DNA of 64,000 nucleotides, from assembly GCF_024213555.1 (NCBI RefSeq), contig NZ_JANAVO010000001.1, forward strand, positions 992,001 to 1,056,000, in the 5' to 3' direction. The DNA comes from Allokutzneria sp. A3M-2-11 16 (GTDB taxonomy: Bacteria; Actinomycetota; Actinomycetes; Mycobacteriales; Pseudonocardiaceae). The notes under the pieces are model-generated. The model did not search any database. It was given only the letters and a program-made list of their open reading frames with translations, and was not told where the DNA came from. A program made the translations under genes and the position numbers. Positions 54,201-63,499 of this stretch are shown one piece after another; position 1 is the first letter of the stretch, and every line of letters starts with the position of its first letter.

Positions 54201-54244
54201 ACGTCGGACTCGCGTGCGGCGGGAGCCAGGACCACCATGGACGC

Positions 54245-54538
54245 ATGGCCGAGCTGCTGAACGACGAACAGGTGACCGAGGCGCTGAGCACGCTCCCCGA
54301 CTGGCACCAGGCGGACCGGGAGCTGGTGCGCACCGCCGAACTGCCGAGCTTCACGGACGCGATCCGGGTGGTGAACCGCGTCGCGGAGATCGCGGAGAAC
54401 GACAACCACCACCCGGACATCGACATCCGCTGGCGCACGCTGACCTTCCGCTGCTCGACGCACTCCGAAGGCGGCATCACCGCGCTGGACGTGTCGCTGG
54501 CCGAGGAGATCGACGGCGTGCTGGACGCACTGAGCTGA
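54245..54538 (+). CDS. 4a-hydroxytetrahydrobiopterin dehydratase (PCD/DCoH)
   Basis: 97 residues from ATG 54245. The family signature with two histidines, ENDNHHPDIDIRWRTL, and the terminal LTFRCSTHSEGGITALDVSL are present. The enzyme recycles the pterin carbinolamine cofactor; mycobacteria have a homologue (Rv1159A-type) whose physiological role is unclear because phenylalanine hydroxylase is not obvious. It is divergent from the thiamine operon and ends at a perfect hairpin before the convergent PhoX-like gene. Confidence 0.93.
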   Translation: MAELLNDEQVTEALSTLPDWHQADRELVRTAELPSFTDAIRVVNRVAEIAENDNHHPDIDIRWRTLTFRCSTHSEGGITALDVSLAEEIDGVLDALS

Positions 54539-54550
54539 CCGTCCACATAG

Positions 54551-54585
54551 GACGCGCCAACGGCGAGACTCGCCGTTGGCGCGTC
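54551..54585. terminator. Perfect 17-bp hairpin between convergent genes
   Basis: GACGCGCCAACGGCGAG (54551-54567) is exactly complementary to CTCGCCGTTGGCGCGTC (54569-54585), with a single base between. It lies 12 bp after the pterin dehydratase stop and 12 bp before the end of the convergent gene, so it is likely a bidirectional terminator. A GTCCACWNNGGAC word directly precedes it. Confidence 0.85.
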
Positions 54586-54597
54586 CGTCACAGCAGA

Positions 54598-55773
54598 TCA
54601 GCGGCGGAACGGCCCCTTGACCTCGAAGGTGATCCCGTCGGTGACCGCACCGGAGAGCCCCCTCTGCGAGGAGAAGTAGAGCCGCGTGCCGTCCGGGCTG
54701 AAGGTCGGCCCGGTGACCTCAGAGCTCGCGTGCTGGCCGACCAGGCGCAGGAACGGCGCCACCACACCCTTGGGCGTGATGACGCACATCTCCATGTTGC
54801 CGCCGTCCTCGGCCACGTAGAGGTCGCCGCTGCCCGCCCGCGTGATGTTGTCGACGCCGAAGAGCAGCGGCGGCTGCTGGGGCTGGTCGGCGCCGTTGTA
54901 GGCGAGGTCGAGGCTGCTGTTGCGGGCGTCGTAGGTCCACACCCGGCTGTCCCCCGCGGTGGTGAACCAGCACGTGCCGTTGGCGTAGAAGCAGCCCTCT
55001 CCGCCGAAGAACTTCTTCATGCCCGGGACCTGGAAGCGGGTCTCCACCGGATCACCGAACGGATCGGGCACTGGTTTCCAGGTGACCGGGCCGCAGGTCA
55101 GGTCGTCCGGCGCGCACAGCACCTCGACGCGGCCGGAGGACAGGTTCGGCCAGGCGTCCGGGATGAAGCGGTAGAAGCCGCCCTCCAGCTGGTCCTCGGT
55201 CATGTAGATGACCTCGCGCTCCGGGTCGACCGCGCAGGCCTCGTGCATGAACGTGCCCATCGCGGGCCGCACGACCGCCTTCTTCCGGCCCCACGGGTCG
55301 GTCTCGTAGACCTGACCGCGCGGCACCTCCTCGCACGAGAGCCAGGTGTTCCACGGCGTCGCGCCGCCCGCGCAGTTGGTGTCCGTCCCGTGCAGCACGC
55401 TGTAGGCGTCGGCGACGCTGCCGTCCCCGCGGAACCGGATCGCGCTCACACCGCCGAGCAGCCCCTGCGACTTCGGCAGTTCGCTGTTGGCGACGTAGAT
55501 CCACCCGCCGCCGTCCCGGAAACAGGCACCCGCGTCCGGCGCCCCCGGCCAGACGTAGTCGGTGCCCGCCACCTTCTGCCCGGCCCGGCCGATCACCCGG
55601 CTGGCGAAGCCCTTCGGCAACATCACCCCGTTGGCGTCGGCGGGCAGCAGGTCACCGTACGGGCTCGGTCCGGGCTGCGCCCCCGCCGCGAGCGCCCCGT
55701 GCCACGACGCCCCACCGAAGGCGGCGGCTGTCGCGCCCACCACCGCCGCTCGAAGAAATCCTCGACGTTCCAC
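54598..55773 (-). CDS. PhoX/DUF839 family protein, Tat-exported
   Basis: About 391 residues from GTG 55773, with GGGGAG at 7 nt; a TTG two codons upstream is also possible. A twin-arginine signal (ERRGFLRAAVVGATAAAFGG) indicates export in folded form by TatBC; tatB is in this window. Motifs such as HEACAVDPEREVIYMTEDQ and RFIPDAWPNL, with repeated beta-propeller-like strands, match DUF839/PhoX proteins, calcium- and iron-dependent phosphatases. Whether this member has phosphatase activity is not shown. Confidence 0.87.
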   Translation of the reverse strand: MERRGFLRAAVVGATAAAFGGASWHGALAAGAQPGPSPYGDLLPADANGVMLPKGFASRVIGRAGQKVAGTDYVWPGAPDAGACFRDGGGWIYVANSELPKSQGLLGGVSAIRFRGDGSVADAYSVLHGTDTNCAGGATPWNTWLSCEEVPRGQVYETDPWGRKKAVVRPAMGTFMHEACAVDPEREVIYMTEDQLEGGFYRFIPDAWPNLSSGRVEVLCAPDDLTCGPVTWKPVPDPFGDPVETRFQVPGMKKFFGGEGCFYANGTCWFTTAGDSRVWTYDARNSSLDLAYNGADQPQQPPLLFGVDNITRAGSGDLYVAEDGGNMEMCVITPKGVVAPFLRLVGQHASSEVTGPTFSPDGTRLYFSSQRGLSGAVTDGITFEVKGPFRR

Positions 55774-55895
55774 GTGCAATCTCCCCAGATTCGTCGTCCG
55801 GCAGCTGCCGGACCGATCGATCCTGACAAGAGCGCGCGTGTGGCCACCACACGTTTCAAATCCCCTGACTCAGGGATACGCACGTCTCACATGTC

Positions 55896-56975
55896 TCACA
55901 CGTTGAAGCGGAAGTCCACCACGTCGCCGTCGGCCATCACGTAGTCCTTGCCCTCCATGCGGACCTTGCCCGCCGAGCGCGCCGCGGCCATCGAACCCGC
56001 GTCGACCAGGTCGGCGAAGGAGACGATCTCCGCCTTGATGAACCCGCGCTCGAAGTCGGTGTGGATGACCCCGGCCGCCTGCGGAGCGGTCCAGCCCTTG
56101 CGGATGGTCCACGCGCGGGACTCCTTCGGCCCCGCGGTGAGGTAGGTCTGCATGCCGAGCGTGTGGAAACCGGCGCGCGCCAGCGAGTACAGGCCGGGCT
56201 CGTCCTGGCCGATGGTCTCCAGCAGCTCGCGGGCGGACTCCTCGTCCAGCTCCAGCAGCTCGGCCTCGACCTTGGCGTCCAGGAAGACCGCGTCGGCCGG
56301 GGCGACCAGCTCGCACAGCTCCTTCTTGCGGGCCTCGTTGGTCAACACGCCCTCGTCGGCGTTGAAGACGTAGAGGAACGGCTTGGTGGTGAGCAGGTTC
56401 AGCTCGCGCAGCTCGGTGACGTCCACCTCGGCCTGCGCCGCGAAGAGGGTGCGACCGCCGTCGAGGATGTCCTTGGCCTGCTTGGCCGCCTCCAGCGCCG
56501 CGCGCCGGTCCTTCTGGACGCGGGCTTCCTTCTCCAGCCTGGTGAGCGCCTTCTCCAGGGTCTGCAGGTCGGCGAGGATCAGCTCGGTGTTGATCGTCTC
56601 GATATCGGACACCGGGTCGAAGTTGCCGTCGACGTGGATCACGTCCGGGTCCTCGAAGACGCGGACGACCTGGCAGATCGCGTTCGCCTCGCGGATGTTG
56701 GCGAGGAACTGGTTGCCGAGCCCCGCGCCCTCGGACGCGCCGCGCACGATGCCCGCGATGTCGACGAAGGACACGGTGGCGGGCACGATCCGTTCGCTGC
56801 CGAAGATCTTCGAGAGCTGGTCGAGCCGCGCGTCGGGCAGCGGGACCACACCGACGTTGGGCTCGATCGTGGCGAACGGGTAGTTCGCGGCGAGCACGTC
56901 GTTGCGGGTCAGCGCGTTGAACAGGGTGGACTTGCCCACGTTGGGCAGCCCGACGATGCCGAGGGTGAGACTCAC
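55896..56975 (-). CDS. ychF: Redox-regulated ATPase/GTPase YchF
   Basis: 359 residues. The G1 loop GLPNVGKSTLFNALT, the G3 FVDIAGIVRGASEG region, the coiled-coil insertion and the C-terminal TGS domain (TIRKGWTAPQAAGVIHTDFERG) identify YchF, an OLA1-family NTPase that binds ribosomes and prefers ATP. It helps cells respond to oxidative and translational stress. The final residues DGDVVDFRFNV are the conserved end of the family. In mycobacteria ychF also lies near rmuC. Confidence 0.96.
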   Translation of the reverse strand: MSLTLGIVGLPNVGKSTLFNALTRNDVLAANYPFATIEPNVGVVPLPDARLDQLSKIFGSERIVPATVSFVDIAGIVRGASEGAGLGNQFLANIREANAICQVVRVFEDPDVIHVDGNFDPVSDIETINTELILADLQTLEKALTRLEKEARVQKDRRAALEAAKQAKDILDGGRTLFAAQAEVDVTELRELNLLTTKPFLYVFNADEGVLTNEARKKELCELVAPADAVFLDAKVEAELLELDEESARELLETIGQDEPGLYSLARAGFHTLGMQTYLTAGPKESRAWTIRKGWTAPQAAGVIHTDFERGFIKAEIVSFADLVDAGSMAAARSAGKVRMEGKDYVMADGDVVDFRFNV

Positions 56976-57098
56976 GTCCAGGGAGTCTAGGTGCCCGCCC
57001 GAGCCCGTCCGGCCACGGGCGGCGCAACCGGGTCACCCCCGGTTATCGCCGCGGCCGTTTTCCGCCAGCCGGGCCTCGCCGGTGCTGGCAGCATCGGT

Positions 57099-58598
57099 GT
57101 GGTGCTGGTCGATTCAGAGCGTGCCTACCGGGCCGTCGCCTCTCGCGACGCCCGCTTCGACGGCTGCTTCGTGCTGGCCGTCCGCACCACGGGCATCTAC
57201 TGCCGTCCGTCGTGCCCGGCGATGACGCCGAAGCGCCGCAACGTCGAGTTCTTCCCGACCACAGCCGCGGCCCAGTCCTCCGGCTACCGGGCCTGTCGGC
57301 GCTGCCTGCCCGACGCGGTGCCCGGCTCCCCGGAGTGGAACCTGCGCGCCGACCTCGCGTCCAGGGCGATGCGGTTGATCGGCGACGGCGTCGTGGAGCG
57401 CGAGGGCGTGCCCGGCCTCGCCCGCAGGCTCGGCTACTCCGAGCGGCACCTGTCCCGGGTGCTCACCACCGAGCTCGGCGCCGGACCGCTCGCGCTCGCG
57501 CGGGCGCACCGGGCCCACGCCGCGCGCACGCTCATCGAGACGACGGCGCTGCCGTTCGCCGACATCGCCTTCGCCGCCGGGTTCTCCAGCGTGCGCCAGT
57601 TCAACGAGACCATCCAGGCCGTCTTCGCCGCCGCACCGTCCGCACTGCGCGCGGGCGCGCAGAAGCGCCGCAGGTCGGACGCACCGGCCGAGCCCAGGAC
57701 CGGAACGATCACCCTGCGCCTGCCGTTCCGCCCGCCGATGGACGCGGACGGCCTGCTGGCGTTCCTCGCCGCACGGGCGATTCCGGGCGTGGAGCACGTC
57801 GAAGCGGGCGTCTACGCCCGCGCGATCGCGCTGCCGCACGGCTCCGCGACCGTGCACCTGGAGCCCACGCCGACCCATGTGCACTGCCGCCTGCACCTGG
57901 TCGACCTGCGCGACCTGGGCGCGGCCGTGTCCAGGGTCCGCAGGCTGCTCGACCTCGACGCCGATCCGCTCGCCGTGGACGAGGTGCTCTCCGCCGACGC
58001 CTCCCTCCGCTCGCTCGTCGCCGCGACGCCCGGAATCCGGGTGCCGGGCACCATGGACGCGCACGAGATGCTGGTGCGCGCCCTGCTGGGGCAGCAGGTG
58101 TCCGTCGCCTCCGCCCGCACCGGCATCACCGCGCTGACCCGGGCGCTCGGAACGCCACTTCCCACCACCGAGGATCAGCTGACCACGCTGTTCCCCACCG
58201 CCGAGGCGATCGCCGCCCACGGCGCCGAGGTGCTCACCGGCCCGCGCAAACGCGTCGAGACGGTGATCGCTGCCTGCGCCGCCCTGGCCGACGGCTCGCT
58301 GGAGCTGCACATCGGCCGCGACGACACCGAACTGGTCGCCGAGCTCCGGGAACTGCCGGGCATCGGCCGGTGGACCGCCGACTACGTGGCCATGCGGGTC
58401 CTCGGCACACCGGACGTCCTGCTCGCCACGGACACGGCCATGCGCAAGGGCGCCGGAGTGCTCGGCCTACCGTCCGATGTGGACGGTCTCCGGACCCGTG
58501 CCAGGTCCTGGCGTCCCTGGCGGTCCTACGCCGGAATGCACCTGTGGCACGCCGCCGCGCTGGCCGCGTCCCCCTCGACAGCAAGGAGAACCGCATGA
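57099..58598 (+). CDS. alkA: Ada-AlkA fusion: DNA-3-methyladenine glycosylase II with Ada regulatory domain
   Basis: 499 residues from GTG 57099 or 57102; no strong ribosome-binding site is visible. Order of domains: an Ada N-terminal zinc domain with four cysteines (FDGCFVLAVRTTGIYCRPSC and CRRC), an AraC-type helix-turn-helix (GLARRLGYSERHLSRVL), then AlkA with the helix-hairpin-helix glycosylase motif LPGIGRWTADYVAMRVL and the catalytic Asp in LLATDTAMRKG. It removes alkylated bases and likely activates its own operon when the Ada cysteine is methylated. It overlaps ogt (ATGA). Confidence 0.94.
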   Translation: MVLVDSERAYRAVASRDARFDGCFVLAVRTTGIYCRPSCPAMTPKRRNVEFFPTTAAAQSSGYRACRRCLPDAVPGSPEWNLRADLASRAMRLIGDGVVEREGVPGLARRLGYSERHLSRVLTTELGAGPLALARAHRAHAARTLIETTALPFADIAFAAGFSSVRQFNETIQAVFAAAPSALRAGAQKRRRSDAPAEPRTGTITLRLPFRPPMDADGLLAFLAARAIPGVEHVEAGVYARAIALPHGSATVHLEPTPTHVHCRLHLVDLRDLGAAVSRVRRLLDLDADPLAVDEVLSADASLRSLVAATPGIRVPGTMDAHEMLVRALLGQQVSVASARTGITALTRALGTPLPTTEDQLTTLFPTAEAIAAHGAEVLTGPRKRVETVIAACAALADGSLELHIGRDDTELVAELRELPGIGRWTADYVAMRVLGTPDVLLATDTAMRKGAGVLGLPSDVDGLRTRARSWRPWRSYAGMHLWHAAALAASPSTARRTA

Positions 58599-59116
58599 GC
58601 ACGGCCACCAGGTCCACCACGGCCAGTACCGCCACCGTGGAGACGCCGATCGGGCCGTTCACCGCGATCACCGCCGAGGACGGCGTCGTGCTGGCCTCGG
58701 GCTGGACCGGTGCCGTCGACGACCTGCTCGTGGTGATCTCACCCGCGCTGCGCCCGACCGAGGTCACGCCCCGCGCCGAACTCGGGGCCGTCACCAGGGC
58801 CGTGCGCGACTACCACGCCGGTCAGTTGGACGCGGCGGCCGAAGTGCCGGTGCGGCAACGCGGCGGCGAGTTCATGGAGCACGCGTGGACCATGCTGCGC
58901 ACCGTGCCCGCGGGGAAACCGGTGACCTACGCCGACTACGCCACCCTGTCCGGGCGCCCCCAGGCGATCCGCGCCGCCGCGTCCGCGTGCGCTCGCAACG
59001 CCGCCGCGCTGTTCGTCCCGTGCCACCGGGTCCTGCGCACCGGTGGTGGGATCGGGGGCTTCCGGTGGGGAGTCGAGGCCAAGCGCTGGCTGCTGGACCA
59101 CGAGGACCGGGTGTGA
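58595..59116 (+). CDS. ogt: Methylated-DNA-[protein]-cysteine S-methyltransferase
   Basis: 173 residues, start overlapping the alkA stop (ATGA), with an AAGGAG site. The active site VPCHRVLRTGG contains the acceptor cysteine, and the preceding GKPVTYADYATLSGRPQAIR helix-turn-helix binds DNA. It moves the methyl group from O6-methylguanine onto itself. Operon position after the Ada-AlkA gene suggests joint induction by alkylation. The first 10 or so residues, rich in Ser and Thr, are non-conserved. Confidence 0.96.
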   Translation: MSTATRSTTASTATVETPIGPFTAITAEDGVVLASGWTGAVDDLLVVISPALRPTEVTPRAELGAVTRAVRDYHAGQLDAAAEVPVRQRGGEFMEHAWTMLRTVPAGKPVTYADYATLSGRPQAIRAAASACARNAAALFVPCHRVLRTGGGIGGFRWGVEAKRWLLDHEDRV

Positions 59117-59122
59117 CGTCGT

Positions 59123-62074
59123 TCAGCCGGTGACCACCTCCAGACTGGAGCCGGTGGTGTCCCGCGCCTTGCGCACCCGGAGCCGGGTGGGGATGCGCTG
59201 GCGCAGCTCCTCCACGTGCGAGACCAGCCCCACGACGCGGCCACCAGCCCGCAGCTCGTCGAGGGTGTCCATCACGAGGTCCAGGGTGTCCGCGTCGAGG
59301 GTGCCGAAGCCCTCGTCCACGAACAGCGTGTCCAGCAGCGCGCCGCCGGTCTCGGCCGCGACCACGTCGGCCAGGCCCAGCGCCAGGGCGAGCGAGGCGA
59401 GGAAGGACTCCCCGCCGGAGAGCGTTTTCGCGGGTCTGGTCCGCCCGGAGTAGCCGTCGAGCACGTCGAGCCCGAGCCCGCCGCGCGTCCCCCTGGCACC
59501 GGCGGCGTCGGAGTGGACGAAGGCGTAGCGCCCCTGGCTCATCCGTTGGAGGCGCGCGGTGGCCGCGACCGCGACCTCCTCCAGCCGGGCGGCGAGGACG
59601 TAGGACCGCAGCGACATCTTCCTGGTGTTCTGCCCACGTCCGTTGACGACGTCGGTGAGGGCGTTGAGCTCCGCGAACTCGGCCTCCAGCGGAGCCAGCA
59701 CCGTCCGGGCGGCGCGGAGTTCGGCGCCGAGCCTGACCACGTCGTCCCGTCGTCGCTGCGCCGCGTTCAGCTCGCTGAGCGCGAGCGCGGCGGCCCGACC
59801 GGCCTCCTGCGTCGCCACCTCGGCTTCGGCCACGTCAACCTGGGCACCGGGATCGACCTCGGCGAGTTCGGGCTCAGCCAGCACCGATCGCGCAGCCGCT
59901 TCCCGGCGGTCCAGCTCGCGGATGCGGTGCTCCAACTGCTCGCAGTCGGGGTCCTTCAACACCGCGTCCAGCGCGGCGTCGAGGCGGTCAAAACCCGCTT
60001 CGGCGACGGCGGAGAGCACCGCGGCGCGCTGGCGGTCCACGCGTTCCGCGGAGTCCACGAGCGCCATGCGGGCGTCGACGAGTGCGCTCAAGGACTTCGC
60101 CGTGTCGAGAAGACCGACCCGCCGCGCCGATACGTCCGGGTAGTCACCGCGCGCCTCGTCCAGCCGTGCCGCGCGACGTTCGATCGTTTCCGCGAGCGCG
60201 GCCTGTTCGGTGCTGCGAACCGCGACCGAGCGATCGGCCTCGGCGTGTTCCCGGCGAGCCTGGTCGAGCTTGCTCTCCAGCTGTTCCAGTTCCGCCACGC
60301 GCGTTCGCACCGCGGCCGCCGCGGCGTTGGCCGCCCGGTGCTGCGCCTCGACCTCGGCCAGCAGCTTCTTCAGTTCGTCGGCACCCCGGCCGTCGAGCCG
60401 CTCGCGGAGCGCCGCGACGCCTCGTTCGGCGGCCTGGACCGCCTCACTGGCCGCATCACGGCGGCGGAGTGCTTGCTGCTCAACGCTTTCCGCCCGGCGT
60501 TCGTCGGCTTCGGTGACCCGCTCAGCCGTGCCGCTCGCGGGTGCCGGGTGTTCCGCTCCACCGCACACCGGGCACGGCTGTCCATCGGCGAGACCTTCCG
60601 CCAACTCGGCCGCGATGCCCTGCAAGCGGCGTTGCCGCAGGTCGAGCAGGAGTTCGCGGGCGTTCTGGTGCTCATCGACCGCCCCTCGGAACGCCGTGGA
60701 CGCCCGCTCGTGGACGCTCTCCGCCTCTGGCAGCGCCTCCGCGTCGCGCACCAGTGAACGCAGTTGGTCGCGCTGCCCGGCGAGGTCGGGCAACCGGAGC
60801 GCCGCGGTCCTCGCCTGGTCGACGGCCGCCCGGCAGGCGGTGATCCGCTCGGGCAGACCGCTCACGATCTCGTCGAGCTCCTTGGCGCGCCTGCGGAAGG
60901 TCTCCAGCTCCCGGTCCAACCGCGCCACGCGGTCCTGATCGCGTTGCTGCTGCTCGGCCTCCACGGCGAGCTCGGCGAACTGACCGGCCAACTCCTGGTT
61001 CGCCGCCGCCCTGACCCGCAACTCCTCCACCGAGCTGCCTTCGTCGCCGACCCGGGCCGCCGCCCGCTGCACCGCGTCCTGCGCCCGCCGCAGCTCGGCT
61101 TCGGCCCTGGTGAGCACCGCGTGCGCCTCGCGGACCGGAACCGCCCTGCGCGCCGCGGTCAACGCCACGGCCCACGCCTGCCGCTCGAACCGCCTTTCGT
61201 CCACAGTGGACAGTTCGGCGGTGGCGACGCGGACCCGGCGGACCCGATCGGCGAGTTCACGGCGCCGGACGAGCTCCGCGTCCGCACGCTGGTGCGCGTG
61301 CTTCGCTGCCCGTTCCCGCTCGGTGGCCTGCTCGACGGCGGCCACGCAGGACGCGGTGAGCCCGTCGAGCCAGCCGTCCTCCTCCTCGGCGAACTCGGTC
61401 CCGGCAGCCTGCGCGATGCGCTCGGCCAGCAACCGCGCGCCGTGCTGCCGCTCTTCGAGCTTGCGCCCGGCGTCCCTGCGGTGCTCCATGAACCACAGCT
61501 CGACCTCGCGGAACCGTTCCGTGTCGAACAACCGCTCAAGCAGCTTCTCCCGCTCCGAGGTCTCGGCGCGCAGGAACCGGGCGAAATCCCCCTGCGGCAA
61601 CAGAACGACCTGGAAGAACTGCTCGGCGCTCATCCCGAGCAACCGCTCGACGGTCCTGGCCACCTCGTCGATCCGGGTGACGCCCTCGCTCGCGTGACCG
61701 GGCGGCACATCGCTGAGCCAGGTCAGCGACGCCTTGGCGTTCTGCGTCGTCTCGCCGCCACCGCGCCGCTTGGGCCGGAGGTACTCCGGGCTCCTGGTGA
61801 TCAGGAGCCGGTGCCCCTGGAGGCTGAAGTCGAGCACGACCTCCGTCGGGGTGTCCGCGTCGGCGTAGTCGCACCGCAGCCGCTTCGCCTCGTTCCGCGC
61901 GCCGGGCACCCGGCCGAACAGGGCGAACGCCACCGCGTCGAGGACAGTGGTCTTGCCCGCCCCGGTTTCCCCGTGCAGCAGGAACAGGCCGTCCTCGCCG
62001 AGCGCGTCGAAGTCGACCTCCTCGCGCCCCGGATAAGGGCCGAAAGCGGCGAGTTCGAGCCGGTGCAACCTCAT
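59123..62074 (-). CDS. sbcC: SbcC-type exonuclease subunit (SMC-like ATPase)
   Basis: 983 residues, start overlapping the sbcD stop (ATGA). Walker A LLHGETGAGKTTVLDAV at about residue 34 is at the N-terminus, and the signature LSGGESFLASLALALGLAD, with Walker B TLFVDEGFGTLD, is at the C-terminus. Between them is a long coiled coil interrupted by the zinc hook CPVC near residue 500, at the hinge. With SbcD it forms the Mre11-Rad50-like complex that opens hairpins and processes DNA ends. It is convergent with ogt. Confidence 0.96.
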   Translation of the reverse strand: MRLHRLELAAFGPYPGREEVDFDALGEDGLFLLHGETGAGKTTVLDAVAFALFGRVPGARNEAKRLRCDYADADTPTEVVLDFSLQGHRLLITRSPEYLRPKRRGGGETTQNAKASLTWLSDVPPGHASEGVTRIDEVARTVERLLGMSAEQFFQVVLLPQGDFARFLRAETSEREKLLERLFDTERFREVELWFMEHRRDAGRKLEERQHGARLLAERIAQAAGTEFAEEEDGWLDGLTASCVAAVEQATERERAAKHAHQRADAELVRRRELADRVRRVRVATAELSTVDERRFERQAWAVALTAARRAVPVREAHAVLTRAEAELRRAQDAVQRAAARVGDEGSSVEELRVRAAANQELAGQFAELAVEAEQQQRDQDRVARLDRELETFRRRAKELDEIVSGLPERITACRAAVDQARTAALRLPDLAGQRDQLRSLVRDAEALPEAESVHERASTAFRGAVDEHQNARELLLDLRQRRLQGIAAELAEGLADGQPCPVCGGAEHPAPASGTAERVTEADERRAESVEQQALRRRDAASEAVQAAERGVAALRERLDGRGADELKKLLAEVEAQHRAANAAAAAVRTRVAELEQLESKLDQARREHAEADRSVAVRSTEQAALAETIERRAARLDEARGDYPDVSARRVGLLDTAKSLSALVDARMALVDSAERVDRQRAAVLSAVAEAGFDRLDAALDAVLKDPDCEQLEHRIRELDRREAAARSVLAEPELAEVDPGAQVDVAEAEVATQEAGRAAALALSELNAAQRRRDDVVRLGAELRAARTVLAPLEAEFAELNALTDVVNGRGQNTRKMSLRSYVLAARLEEVAVAATARLQRMSQGRYAFVHSDAAGARGTRGGLGLDVLDGYSGRTRPAKTLSGGESFLASLALALGLADVVAAETGGALLDTLFVDEGFGTLDADTLDLVMDTLDELRAGGRVVGLVSHVEELRQRIPTRLRVRKARDTTGSSLEVVTG

Positions 62075-63222
62075 ACCTGGACCTCGGTTTCCCGGACCGA
62101 CTCGATCGCCGCGTCCAGCAGCCGCCGCTCCCGTTCGTTCGGTTCGGCGCCGCGGCAGTCATCGACGAAGCGACGGGAGATCTCGACATCACTGCGCCCG
62201 CGCACCGCTTCCACGTAGCGCAGCGGCGCGTCGTCCGCACCGGCCGGGCGGAAGTCGATGTGCACCGCGTGCGGAAAGCGCTGGTGCAGTCGCCGCATCG
62301 GGTCGAGCGGGCGCACCCGGTCGGTGAGCACGACGGACAGGTACCGGTCCTCCAGCTCCGAATACGCGGGATCGGCGAGGAGGTCGTCGATCGCACCGGA
62401 CACGGTGGCGAGCCGACGTGGCACCGGGAGTTCCGCGCGCCGCACCCCGGCCAGCCCCGAGGCGTCCAGGTCGACCAGCCACACCGATTTGCGGTGCGTC
62501 AGCTCGGAGAACGAGTACGCGAGCGGGCTGCCGGAGTAGCGGAGGTGGTCCGCGAGCACCTGTGGTCCGTGCAGGTGCCCGAGCGCGACGTAGTCGACAC
62601 CGTCGAAGACCGCGCCGGGAACCTGTTCGACACCGCCGACCGCGATCGTGCGCTCGGAGTCGCTGCCCGCGCCGCCGGTGACGAAGGCGTGCGCGACCAC
62701 CACCGACCGCGTCCCGGGAGCACGTCCACCCAGGTCCTCACGGACGCGACGCATCGCCTCGGTGAGGACGGCGGTGTGCCCCCGCCCCTCCGTCATTCCC
62801 AGTGCTCTGCGCGCGGGATCCGGATCGAGGTAGGGAATGCCGTAGAACGCAACGGCTCCGTGCTCGTCGGCGAGCAGAACCGGTTGGTGCAGCGAGGAAA
62901 TCCTGGTGCGCAGGTGCAGTCCGCCCGCCGCGGCGAACTCGGCGAACGCGCCCATCCTCGGCGCGGAGTCGTGGTTTCCCGAGGTGATCACGATCTGCGC
63001 ACCCGCGTCGCGCAGCGATCGCAGCACGAGCACGCACGTCTCGACCGCCTCGGCCGAGGGCACCGCACGGTCGTAGAGGTCACCCGCCACCACGACGACG
63101 TCGACCCGCTCCGCGGCCACCAGGTCGGCGAGACCGGTGAGCACGGCGGTCTGGTCGGCCAGCAGATCCCTTCCGTGGAAGGTGCGGCCGACGTGCCAGT
63201 CGGAGGTGTGCAGCACTCGCAT
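62071..63222 (-). CDS. sbcD: SbcD-type exonuclease subunit (Mre11-like)
   Basis: 383 residues from ATG 63222; a GTG three codons earlier is possible. Mre11-type metallophosphoesterase motifs are present: LHTSDWHVGRT, VVVAGDLYDRAVPS, ITSGNHDSAPR and VALGHLHGPQ. It carries the two-metal nuclease site of the SbcCD complex, acting on hairpins and blocked ends. The palindromic elements found in this window could be substrates of this activity if they extrude as cruciforms. It is coupled with sbcC. Confidence 0.95.
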   Translation of the reverse strand: MRVLHTSDWHVGRTFHGRDLLADQTAVLTGLADLVAAERVDVVVVAGDLYDRAVPSAEAVETCVLVLRSLRDAGAQIVITSGNHDSAPRMGAFAEFAAAGGLHLRTRISSLHQPVLLADEHGAVAFYGIPYLDPDPARRALGMTEGRGHTAVLTEAMRRVREDLGGRAPGTRSVVVAHAFVTGGAGSDSERTIAVGGVEQVPGAVFDGVDYVALGHLHGPQVLADHLRYSGSPLAYSFSELTHRKSVWLVDLDASGLAGVRRAELPVPRRLATVSGAIDDLLADPAYSELEDRYLSVVLTDRVRPLDPMRRLHQRFPHAVHIDFRPAGADDAPLRYVEAVRGRSDVEISRRFVDDCRGAEPNERERRLLDAAIESVRETEVQV

Positions 63223-63326
63223 GGCAGTCACGTTAGGCCCACCCGCCGAGAATTCCCGGCAATACCAAGGGCAAGTCGCGGCCTGGGTGGAATTCCTCTC
63301 ACGGGAGTTGTCCGGCCATCGACTCG

Positions 63327-63386
63327 CGTTTTGTACTCACAGCGCGCTTTCTGCCCGGTCAGGGACTGTGTTGTGAGCAGGAAACG
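63327..63386. repeat. Possible degenerate copy of the family 1 palindrome
   Basis: CGTTTTGTACTCACA (63327-63341) and TGTGAGCAGGAAACG (63372-63386) form an imperfect inverted repeat 60 bp long. The left arm differs from the family 1 arm mainly by TTTTG for TTTCG, and a TTTCT/GCGC-rich centre is shared only loosely. It lies in the 268-bp gap between divergent sbcD and rmuC genes, where I see no coding sequence. It may be coincidental. Confidence 0.35.
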
Positions 63387-63499
63387 TTGCTCTCAGCGGC
63401 GCTTCTGGCTTCGGGTCGTTGTCTAGACACGGTGAAACAAATTCCACCCACACCCCACCCCGGCTGCACTTTGTCGGTCCGGCGGTCCATCATCGCCGT

